The notes beneath the pieces are model-generated. The model did not search any database. It was not told the origin of the DNA and saw only the letters and a program-made list of their open reading frames with translations. Positions 7,384 through 13,264 of a DNA stretch of 13,558 bases are shown here, piece after piece (positions within the stretch are counted from its first letter, which is position 1; each line of letters starts with the position of its first letter). The stretch is from an uncultured Pseudomonadota bacterium (lineage in GTDB: Bacteria; Bdellovibrionota_B; Oligoflexia; Oligoflexales; CAILAO01). The stretch is taken from the NCBI GenBank assembly GCA_903832105.1, contig CAILAO010000029.1:1-13558 (forward strand), read 5' to 3'. Made by a program: the position numbers and the translations under genes.

Positions 7384-7935
7384 ATGAACTACGATAAAAT
7401 AACCAGCATACTAGAAAAACATCCGTGGATCACCATAGTCATGGCTTTTGTTGTTGTGTCGCTTTGTCTTCTCATCTTGTTTACAAACTATGGACAAAAG
7501 ACAGATACCACCAAGATGATGACCAAGCCCGCGAAGCCCGTGTTGTTAATTGAAAACAACCAAACTACGCGTATGCTGACACAGAACCAGCAGACGAACC
7601 AAAACAATCTTTTGCCGCATCAGCGGCCGCTGCTTAGTTCGTTGACCGAGGTACAATGCAGTGTTCATCAACATCGGTTTATTCCGCTTTGTCCGAGATG
7701 CAATGTTCCTCTTGAGTTCGTGAGTGGAACTACTTTTCAGTGTCCGAATTGCAAGCAAAAGACTGAGGTCATGTGCCCTGTTTGTGGCAAACCAATGGAA
7801 TTGGTACAAGGACCTGCCGCTAACTCGGACGCCATGTATTATTGCCCAATATGTAAAAAAGAGGTTATTCCAAACTGGGAAAAGAATGGGACCCCAATAT
7901 GTCCTTACTGTAATAACCGCGTGAGGCTGAATTAG
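7384..7935 (+). CDS. Membrane-anchored protein with five CPxC zinc knuckles
   Basis: The 183-residue protein has one membrane helix (about 14-34), a Gln/Asn-rich linker to about residue 88, and a C-terminal region with five CPxC knuckles at 103-106, 120-123, 131-134, 154-157 and 173-176, plus C92. Four of them can pair into two rubredoxin-like zinc ribbons, leaving one to pair with C92 and a nearby His. None is followed by His, so covalent heme is not expected. It starts 5 bases after the stop of the triple-PDZ gene and is followed after 7 bases by the LapA-like gene. Function is unknown; a metal-binding or protein-docking role at the magnetosome membrane is a guess. It shares its plan (anchor, linker, Cys cluster) with the product of the first gene at 169. 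Confidence 0.8.
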   Translation: MNYDKITSILEKHPWITIVMAFVVVSLCLLILFTNYGQKTDTTKMMTKPAKPVLLIENNQTTRMLTQNQQTNQNNLLPHQRPLLSSLTEVQCSVHQHRFIPLCPRCNVPLEFVSGTTFQCPNCKQKTEVMCPVCGKPMELVQGPAANSDAMYYCPICKKEVIPNWEKNGTPICPYCNNRVRLN

Positions 7936-7942
7936 GAGATAA

Positions 7943-8206
7943 GTGAATATGATTAAGATTATTATCGCAATTATTGCCTGTTTTCTCGCAGTAATGTTTT
8001 TTATTCAAAATTCAGACCAAGTGGAATTTGTTCTTTTTATCGGTGGTCCTTTAAGGATTAGACTGATTTTTCTTCTTTTAACGTTTTTTATCATTGGTTA
8101 TGCAACGTCTTTTCTTCTTCGTCTAGCAAAGGAAAATCAACTCAGAAAGCAAATAAGGGCTCTAAAAAACGGGAAGTCTTCCGCTAATCCGAAGAGTCCA
8201 GGTTAA
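7943..8206 (+). CDS. LapA-domain small membrane protein, MamL-like
   Basis: An 87-residue protein of the LapA (DUF1049) type: helix one, then the family's I-Q-N-x-D-x-V-x-F block (residues 21-29), a short strand-like segment with GGPLRIR, helix two (about 41-58) and a basic tail (KENQLRKQIRALKNGK). MamL, needed for magnetosome membrane formation in Magnetospirillum, is a small two-helix protein of this family with a basic C-terminal tail, so MamL-like is the natural reading, though LapA proteins also occur widely outside magnetosome loci. The start is GTG at 7943 or ATG at 7949; both are served by AGGAG at 7934-7938 (spacing 4 or 10). Its neighbour is the mamM gene, and mamL precedes mamM in alphaproteobacteria too, which supports the MamL link. 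Confidence 0.75.
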   Translation: MNMIKIIIAIIACFLAVMFFIQNSDQVEFVLFIGGPLRIRLIFLLLTFFIIGYATSFLLRLAKENQLRKQIRALKNGKSSANPKSPG

Positions 8207-8221
8207 AGGTTGAGGTGGTCA

Positions 8222-9097
8222 TTGGATCGCGTTCCTGAAAAGTGTTATAAATGCAGAGATCTTACTGTCACGGTTCAGTTTGCTGGTACGATTATTTTAA
8301 CCATCCTGAAACTTTATGTTGGAATTGTCGGAAATTCCAAGGTGATGATCGCGGATTCCTTGCACTCGGCTTCAAATATTGGAACTGCCTTTGCTCTTTC
8401 CATGAGCAAAAAATGGAGCGGAAAGCCTGAAAACGAGGGATACCCCTACGGTTATGGAAAGGTGGAGTTTCTCATTTCAGGAGTTGTGGGTGTCGTTATC
8501 ATAGTAATGGGAATTATTCTGCTTTGGACTTCTGTTGGCCAAATCCTTCATCAAAGGATCTCGACCCCCCCTAGTCTTATGGTTATTGCTGTTGCTGTGA
8601 TTTCGGTCCTAGTGAACGAAATCTTATATCACTATCTTCATTGCGTTGGTAAACAGTTTAACAATTCCGTGATGCGGAGCAATTCGTTGGCTTTGAGAGC
8701 TGATAGTCTGACTTCGCTGGTTGTAATCGTGAGCGTAATTGCTGCAAATCTCGGCTTTCCCCGTGTTGATCCACTTGCGGCCCTGATCATTGTGGGGGTT
8801 CTCCTGGTCATGGGTGCAAAATGTGTTATTGAGTCCTCCAGTAGCCTGATGGATAAATCGATTCCAATTGAGTTACGAAGAAAAATGATTGAACTGGCAG
8901 AAGAGATCGAAAGCGTGAGGGTGAAGGGAATAAAAGCGCGCTTTGTGGGATCAAAGATTTGGGCGAACCTTGACATTATGGTTGGCGGCAATCCAACCAT
9001 CGAAGAGTTCGATCAAATTGCTTTACAGGTGAAAAAGAACGTTTTGAATTCGAATGAGTTGATTGAAAAAGTTTTTGTTGGTTATGATCTATGCTAG
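8222..9097 (+). CDS. mamM: MamM-type cation diffusion facilitator
   Basis: The second CDF protein, 291 residues from TTG 8222 (GAGGTGG at 8212-8218) or 295 from TTG 8210. It has the N-terminal CxxC (C8, C11), YPYGYGKVEF and a C-terminal domain whose KARFVGSKIWANLDI segment resembles MamM. Unusually, two of the four usual metal-site positions are changed: the first pair is H48 with N52 in place of Asp, and the second is A157 with D161 (numbering from 8222). The central NEILYHYLHCVG and GFP stretches look MamB-like, so B/M identity by sequence alone is mixed. The call rests on the C-terminus and on position just after the LapA/MamL-like gene and just before mamN, as in alphaproteobacteria (L-M-N). 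It probably works as a heterodimer with the CDF encoded at 3496, which keeps more of its site. The stop overlaps the mamN start. Confidence 0.8.
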   Translation: MDRVPEKCYKCRDLTVTVQFAGTIILTILKLYVGIVGNSKVMIADSLHSASNIGTAFALSMSKKWSGKPENEGYPYGYGKVEFLISGVVGVVIIVMGIILLWTSVGQILHQRISTPPSLMVIAVAVISVLVNEILYHYLHCVGKQFNNSVMRSNSLALRADSLTSLVVIVSVIAANLGFPRVDPLAALIIVGVLLVMGAKCVIESSSSLMDKSIPIELRRKMIELAEEIESVRVKGIKARFVGSKIWANLDIMVGGNPTIEEFDQIALQVKKNVLNSNELIEKVFVGYDLC

Positions 9098-10539
9098 ATG
9101 GTGTTATATCGACATATAAAAGAGTAAGCACGCTGCGGAAAGAAGGCAACTTTTTTACGACCTTCTACTTTTTTCTGCTTTTAGCGTGGTGTCTTTATTT
9201 GAATTTTTGGCGAACTACCTTTTACTATAACCTGACTCCCGTCATAACTATTCAGAAATTATTTTCGCAGGGCATTGTTGTTGCAATTTTGCTTTTTGTT
9301 TTTATTGCAATTTATAAAAATCGGTTGAGCCAAACCTTAGCATTTTTAACTGGTTGCATTGCGATGCTGGTCTGTGGAGGGGTTATCGGTTTCTATGATT
9401 TGACGACCGCACTTCAAAGCGTTAACATTGATACCCTCTCGCTACTCTTTGGTATAGGACTTATTTCCGTGGTGTTGGCTGAATCTAACATCTTCGATTG
9501 GATTTGCCGTCGTGTGCTGGAAAGATTTGGCACGAGTAATTTTGCATTATTCACGGCACTCTGCCTTTTGACTTATTTTATATCGTTTTTTGTCAATAAT
9601 CTAACTACAATACTCCTAGTTTTACCCATCACAGCCACAATTGCGAAAGCGCTTAAATTAAATGTGATGCCATTCGTGGCGGGAGAAATCATAGCTTCAA
9701 ATTTGGGTGGGGCTTCAAGTATGTTGGGGGATTTTCCCAACATGTTGATCGCGACACAAATGAATGTCCCATTTTTCTCGTTTATTCAGTACATGATGCC
9801 CATTTGTCTCATCAACCTCGCAATTATGTTCGGTTACTTCCACTCAAAAGTTGATTTTGGAGATCATCCAAACGACAAAGCAACAATCAAATTGCCAGAC
9901 GTCAAGATCAAGAATCAGAGGGAACTGCGCTTGCAGCTAGCAATATTTGCCCTGATGATTGTCCTTTTCATGTTCAGCACAGTTCATGCTGGACTCCTTG
10001 CGCTTTGTGGAGGCTTCTCTATCTTTCTACTTTCAAGCAACAGGGAAGAAATAGTTCGAAAATTCAGGCATCAGGATATTCGTTTTTATTTCCTTCTCTT
10101 CGTACTGGTGGGAGGAGTGAAAGCCTCGGGTCTTCCACAAACGGTTGCAAGTGCTCTTAGTTACTTTTCGGGTGGAAGCTCTTTTATACAATGTGTACTT
10201 TTGATGTGGGCGGCGTGCGGCTTAACAATGTTTCTAAACGCCGGACCGACAACAGCGCTCTTTTTACCAATTTTTTTGGGTGCTAGTGGAGCGATACCCG
10301 ATAAGTTGATCTTCTGGGCACTATCTTTGGGCGTGTGTGCCGGTTCAAGTGGATCGTTGACAGGTGCCACAGCAGGACCAGTAGCTTTTACCTTTATGGA
10401 GAGATTTGAAGGGAGTCGTCGGGGCTCATTGCATAAAAGGACTTTCAAGGAATATCTACAGTACGGTTTACCGATAGCTTACGTGCAGCTAATGGTGTCA
10501 ACGATTTATATAACAATCTTATTTTTGGTGAGGCGATAA
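9091..10539 (+). CDS. mamN: MamN, NhaD/ArsB-superfamily ion transporter
   Basis: A 482-residue polytopic protein with about 11-12 membrane helices. Two inverted-repeat signature regions of the ion transporter superfamily are visible: FFVNNLTTILLVLPIT (166-181) with ASNLGGASSMLGDFPN (202-217) in the first half, and MFLNAGPTTALFLPIF followed by GSSGSLTGATAGP in the second. MamN is the magnetosome member of this superfamily and is proposed to export protons released during magnetite formation; deletion in Magnetospirillum stops crystal growth. At 482 residues it is somewhat longer than the roughly 440-residue alphaproteobacterial protein, with an N-terminal extension of about 20 polar residues. 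ATG 9091 overlaps the end of mamM (9095-9097). The alternative, an ordinary Na+/H+ antiporter, is unlikely in this context. Confidence 0.88.
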   Translation: MLDGVISTYKRVSTLRKEGNFFTTFYFFLLLAWCLYLNFWRTTFYYNLTPVITIQKLFSQGIVVAILLFVFIAIYKNRLSQTLAFLTGCIAMLVCGGVIGFYDLTTALQSVNIDTLSLLFGIGLISVVLAESNIFDWICRRVLERFGTSNFALFTALCLLTYFISFFVNNLTTILLVLPITATIAKALKLNVMPFVAGEIIASNLGGASSMLGDFPNMLIATQMNVPFFSFIQYMMPICLINLAIMFGYFHSKVDFGDHPNDKATIKLPDVKIKNQRELRLQLAIFALMIVLFMFSTVHAGLLALCGGFSIFLLSSNREEIVRKFRHQDIRFYFLLFVLVGGVKASGLPQTVASALSYFSGGSSFIQCVLLMWAACGLTMFLNAGPTTALFLPIFLGASGAIPDKLIFWALSLGVCAGSSGSLTGATAGPVAFTFMERFEGSRRGSLHKRTFKEYLQYGLPIAYVQLMVSTIYITILFLVRR

Positions 10540-10866
10540 ATGAACCCTTGTACTAACTGCGAATTTAGGGGTTACAATCCTGATATATGTGCTCTGCATT
10601 TAAAGCATTTGGAGAAGGTGGGTCCTTGTGAAGGCCATGTGAGTAAATTGACTGTGGCAAAAGAAAGGGCTACTCATTGGGGGATGAAAACAGCGGTTGG
10701 TGCGGGAATGGGAGCTTTGGCTGTCACGACCAGCACCGCTCTTCTTCCGCTAATGGGAGTTGCTGTGTTGGCTCATTCGGTTGCGGTCCAAGTCTCTGCA
10801 GGGATTCTGGGATACGGAGCTGGCTTTTGGGGATATAAGGCAAAGAAAAAACATAAAACGGCTTGA
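10540..10866 (+). CDS. Small Cys/His-rich protein with Gly-rich membrane hairpin
   Basis: I do not recognise the family. The ATG touches the mamN stop (TAAATG). The 108-residue product starts with a metal-site-like cluster: C4, C7, C17, H20, H23, C30 and H33, in a C-x2-C-x9-C-x2-H-x2-H-x6-C-x2-H pattern. A Gly/Ala-rich hydrophobic hairpin follows (about 50-98) and the tail is basic (KAKKKHK). The hairpin, starting MKTAVGAGMGAL, resembles LKTTLGAGIGVI in the next gene's product, so the two may be paralogues with different N-termini. Gly-rich hairpins recall the crystal-size proteins MamC/Mms13 and MamD/Mms7, but I see no specific motif to make that identification. Confidence 0.7.
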   Translation: MNPCTNCEFRGYNPDICALHLKHLEKVGPCEGHVSKLTVAKERATHWGMKTAVGAGMGALAVTTSTALLPLMGVAVLAHSVAVQVSAGILGYGAGFWGYKAKKKHKTA

Positions 10867-10877
10867 GGAGAAAAGTT

Positions 10878-11222
10878 ATGAGTGAAGAAAGAGATATGTT
10901 TTTGGGGACATCAAAGACCTCGGAAATTTCTGTGGCCCCGAAAGCCTCGAAGACGGTAGGTCGAAGTGCAGTGCCAGAATCAAAAGGGGGGGGGCGAGGA
11001 CTTACAAAAATTGCCCTGAAAACTACTTTGGGGGCTGGGATTGGTGTTATTGGGGGGGTTCTTGGATCCATTATAGCCGTTCAGGCTCTCGAGATGGCCG
11101 TTCCGGCGCTCTTAATCACAAAGGCTGCTGGAGTCATTGGCGGAACCGCTGGAATGCTGTTTGGACTAAATAGCACTGAGAAAGAAAGGGCGAAAGCTCG
11201 AAAGTCGCTATCTAATTTTTAA
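10878..11222 (+). CDS. Small Gly-rich two-helix membrane protein
   Basis: From ATG 10878 (GAGGAG at 10865-10870, spacing 7) the product is 114 residues. A TTG start at 10863 is open in frame but lies inside the ribosome site. The first 45 residues are polar with a GGGRG run; then come two Gly/Ala-rich hydrophobic segments (about 46-70 and 75-101) and a charged tail. A nine-G tract at 10986-10994 lies within the polar part. The hairpin resembles that of the gene just upstream, at 10540. MamC/Mms13-like crystal-size control is one possibility by general plan only; there is no sequence motif that decides it. Confidence 0.7.
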   Translation: MSEERDMFLGTSKTSEISVAPKASKTVGRSAVPESKGGGRGLTKIALKTTLGAGIGVIGGVLGSIIAVQALEMAVPALLITKAAGVIGGTAGMLFGLNSTEKERAKARKSLSNF

Positions 11223-11251
11223 AATATTGAAACTGTCTGAGGAGATTAGTG

Positions 11252-11485
11252 ATGGGAGACGTCAAGTGTCCTTTTTGTAGTGGCGAGATGGAGATCGTAG
11301 AGGAACATAAACATAACAGAGGCATTGCTGCGACGATTATTCTTCTCGGGTTTTTGTCATTTTTCACTATCAACGTTCTTCTGGGGGTTTTTCTACTTAT
11401 CATCGGTCTCTTTATGGCCTTTGCCGAGAGAGAGTACTGGCATTGCACCGCATGTAGCTCTGCGATTGAAAGACTTAAAAAGTAA
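11252..11485 (+). CDS. Zinc ribbon split by a membrane hairpin
   Basis: A 77-residue protein with CPFC near the N-terminus (residues 6-9) and CTAC near the C-terminus, separated by two hydrophobic helices. The two knuckles would meet on one side of the membrane to form a single four-Cys zinc site, so both termini should be on the same face, probably the cytoplasm. GAGGAG at 11239-11244 lies 7 bases before ATG 11252 and 4 before GTG 11249, making the ATG the likelier start. This plan occurs in many uncharacterised bacterial small proteins, and I cannot assign a function. It sits between the Gly-rich hairpin gene and the membrane-anchored HTH gene with short gaps, so it belongs to the same transcript. 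Confidence 0.75.
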   Translation: MGDVKCPFCSGEMEIVEEHKHNRGIAATIILLGFLSFFTINVLLGVFLLIIGLFMAFAEREYWHCTACSSAIERLKK

Positions 11486-11506
11486 ACCGAATGACAGAGG
11501 TGAAAG

Positions 11507-11749
11507 ATGTGGGTTTTTCTTGGTCGTGTCGTGCTTATTCTTGGCGCCTTCGCTTTAGGCAAACAGGTCCTTAATGAACGCAAGAAAATTGATCCGCTCA
11601 AGCTCTATTCAATTCCAACCGTATCTCGTCTTCTCGGCATAAAAATTGAGGAAGTTGATGAACTTGTAAAAACAGGCCGACTCGCCGTCAAGGAGGTTGG
11701 GGAGAAAAGTTTCGTGTTGGGGAAGGACTTGCTGCGATTTTTGAATTGA
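11507..11749 (+). CDS. Membrane-anchored excisionase-like HTH protein
   Basis: An 80-residue protein with a short N-terminal hydrophobic helix (about 3-18), a basic stretch (NERKK), then a small helix-turn-helix of the excisionase/MerR N-terminal type: IPTVSRLLGI, then a turn, EEVDELVKTGRL, a wing-like hairpin (AVKEVGEKSFV) and a last helix (KDLLRFL). The tail end matches the usual place where such domains read a recognition helix and wing. A membrane anchor is unusual for a DNA-binding fold of this size, so the domain may bind protein instead. AGAGGTG at 11496-11502 gives a good ribosome site. Family not recognised; the HTH call is by pattern. Confidence 0.65.
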   Translation: MWVFLGRVVLILGAFALGKQVLNERKKIDPLKLYSIPTVSRLLGIKIEEVDELVKTGRLAVKEVGEKSFVLGKDLLRFLN

Positions 11750-11783
11750 GTCGGTCCGACCATGGGAGGAATTGAATTCTCTA

Positions 11784-12119
11784 ATGTATAAGATATCTGA
11801 TCAATGTAGGAAGTGTGGACTTTGTAGTAAAAGGTGCGTTCATGGTGCAATCGTTGGGCGGATAAAAGAGTCCTTTGCAATTGTAGAAGATCGCTGCAAG
11901 CAATGTGCGATGTGTTACCATGTGTGCCCTTTTGGTGCGGTTTTGAAAGATGGGGCGTCAAGACCGGCGAGTGGAAATAAAGAGAGGGTGATTAAAGCCA
12001 GGATAAACAAAGGTGAGTGCATTGGTTGCAGAAACTGCTTTCTTAATTGTCCTAATCGGGTGATTAAATACGAAAAATCTTTCTTCTCCTCTGGCCATTG
12101 CGTTGTCCTGGAAAAGTAA
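11784..12119 (+). CDS. Ferredoxin with three intact [4Fe-4S] motifs, cut by a stop
   Basis: From ATG 11784 the 111-residue product carries three CxxCxxCxxxC motifs (Cys 8/11/14/18, 38/41/44/48 and 79/82/85/89), each followed by a small loop as in bacterial 2[4Fe-4S] ferredoxins. A TTG at 11772 is open in frame but sits one base from the GGAGGA at 11765-11770; from ATG 11784 the spacing is 13, so the start is not certain. The frame is closed by TAA at 12117-12119. Directly after it, in the same frame, a fourth cluster motif (next entry) is encoded, so the gene probably once made a protein of about 136 residues with four clusters. As it stands the second ferredoxin half lacks its partner motif. 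It would supply or take electrons for the redox proteins of this cluster; that role is inferred. Confidence 0.75.
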   Translation: MYKISDQCRKCGLCSKRCVHGAIVGRIKESFAIVEDRCKQCAMCYHVCPFGAVLKDGASRPASGNKERVIKARINKGECIGCRNCFLNCPNRVIKYEKSFFSSGHCVVLEK

Positions 12120-12194
12120 TGCCAAGGTTGCGGTTTTTGTCTGAAAATGTGTCTAAACGACTGTATCAAAGTTGTGTCGGTAAGTATTGAGTAG
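12120..12194 (+). pseudogene. Orphan fourth [4Fe-4S] motif after an in-frame stop
   Basis: Twenty-four codons, in the same frame as the ferredoxin before them and ended by TAG at 12192, encode CQGCGFCLKMCLNDC and a short strand. This is a fourth CxxCxxCxxxC motif completing the domain begun at residue 79 of the upstream product. There is no ribosome site or start for it. A single base change from a codon such as TAC or CAA to TAA would explain the split. Whether it is a genuine nonsense mutation, a recent loss or a sequencing or assembly error cannot be told here. Confidence 0.7.
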
Positions 12195-12231
12195 AGCAGA
12201 ATTTTTGAGAAGATGGGGCGGGTAGATTGCT

Positions 12232-13041
12232 GTGTTTGATTTGCAAACCATGTTTCTTTTTTTGTTTGGATTGTTTGTTGGAACAATCGGAACCATGCTG
12301 GGCCTGGGAGCTGGCTGGGTCCATGTTCCATTTTTCCTACTTGTTTTCGGATTCACGCCACAAGACGCTATCGGAACATCGCTAGGGATAATTTTTTTCA
12401 ACACGTTGGCGGGTTCCATCGTGTACTACCATAGGAAACAAATGGACTATGGCCTGGCGAAATCGCTTGCACTTGCTGTTCTTCCCGGTGCGATCTTTGG
12501 CCCATTTATCGCACAAAGATTTGATTCCATGGTTTTTTCATTTCTCTTTTCTTTTATATTATTTCTTATTGCATATTATATGTTTTTTGGGGGAGGTGGC
12601 TTCCGGCTTCTGCCAGAAAAGAGATACTCGAGCATTCGAACTGTGACCGACGCTTCCGGCCACGTGATCTCGTACAAAACTAGTTTGGAACTTGGTGTTA
12701 TCGGGACGGTGGTTATTGGGTTTTTCTCAAATATTTTTGGGGTGGGTGGTGGTATTATCCACATTCCGTTCCTTATCTTGGTGCTAGGGGTCCCAACACA
12801 TATAGCCCTCGGAACTTCCCACTTTCTGCTATGCATTTCTTCATTTGTTGGAACGTCGATTTATTTTATGATGGGAAACGTAAAAATTGATTTTATGATG
12901 CCGATGGCTTTAGGGGCGATACTGGGGGCGAGGATAGGAGCAGGCCTTTCAAGCCAAATTGATGAGGCTATTTTAAAAAAAGGACTCGCCATTATTGTGC
13001 TTTTAGTGGCCATCAAGATGCTCTTGAATGGATTTAGCTAG
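12232..13041 (+). CDS. TauE/SafE-family permease, like the C-terminal half of MamO
   Basis: A 269-residue membrane protein with about eight helices and the two-fold repeat of the TauE/SafE family: GLGAGWVHVPFFLLVFGF (24-41, then GTSL) and GVGGGIIHIPFLILVLGV (170-187, then GTSH). In Magnetospirillum, MamO is a fusion of a degenerate trypsin-like domain to a TauE domain; here the TauE part stands alone, as has been described as MamO-Cter in non-alphaproteobacterial magnetosome clusters. The start is GTG 12232, with ATG 12250 as an alternative; neither has a strong ribosome site. It is the last gene of the run and is followed directly by a hairpin. Transport of a small anion is the family default; its function in magnetosomes is not known. 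Confidence 0.82.
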   Translation: MFDLQTMFLFLFGLFVGTIGTMLGLGAGWVHVPFFLLVFGFTPQDAIGTSLGIIFFNTLAGSIVYYHRKQMDYGLAKSLALAVLPGAIFGPFIAQRFDSMVFSFLFSFILFLIAYYMFFGGGGFRLLPEKRYSSIRTVTDASGHVISYKTSLELGVIGTVVIGFFSNIFGVGGGIIHIPFLILVLGVPTHIALGTSHFLLCISSFVGTSIYFMMGNVKIDFMMPMALGAILGARIGAGLSSQIDEAILKKGLAIIVLLVAIKMLLNGFS

Positions 13042-13065
13042 TTTTTGGCGCGAAAACGCCAAAAA
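13042..13065. terminator. Perfect hairpin after the last gene of the cluster
   Basis: TTTTTGGCG at 13042-13050 and CGCCAAAAA at 13057-13065 form a 9-bp perfect stem with a six-base loop (CGAAAA), starting at the base after the TauE-gene stop codon. It is well placed to end the operon. It lacks the run of T after the stem that a strong intrinsic terminator has; the T and A tracts are inside the stem. It may still mark the transcript end or protect the 3' end from decay. Confidence 0.55.
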
Positions 13066-13264
13066 TTAGGGCGTGTACTCAATTAGCTTGAAAGCTTTGT
13101 CAATCTTAGGTTTCATCTTAATCTTCGACTTATAACTTTGACGTGATCTCTTTCTAAAAACTTTAGCTTTGACTCTCACGCTGCACTCAATATAACCGCT
13201 TAATAATATACATTTATTTTCGTAGACGCTCAGGGACTAAATTGCTGTGGGTGCGTGATGTTGA

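Noticed and set aside
10161..10448. Minus-strand frame within mamN
   Set aside because: Shadow of the second conserved half of MamN; no ribosome site or motif.
11325..11558. Second forward frame across 11252-11485 and the start of 11507
   Set aside because: It overlaps two better-supported small genes with good ribosome sites and shows no coherent fold.
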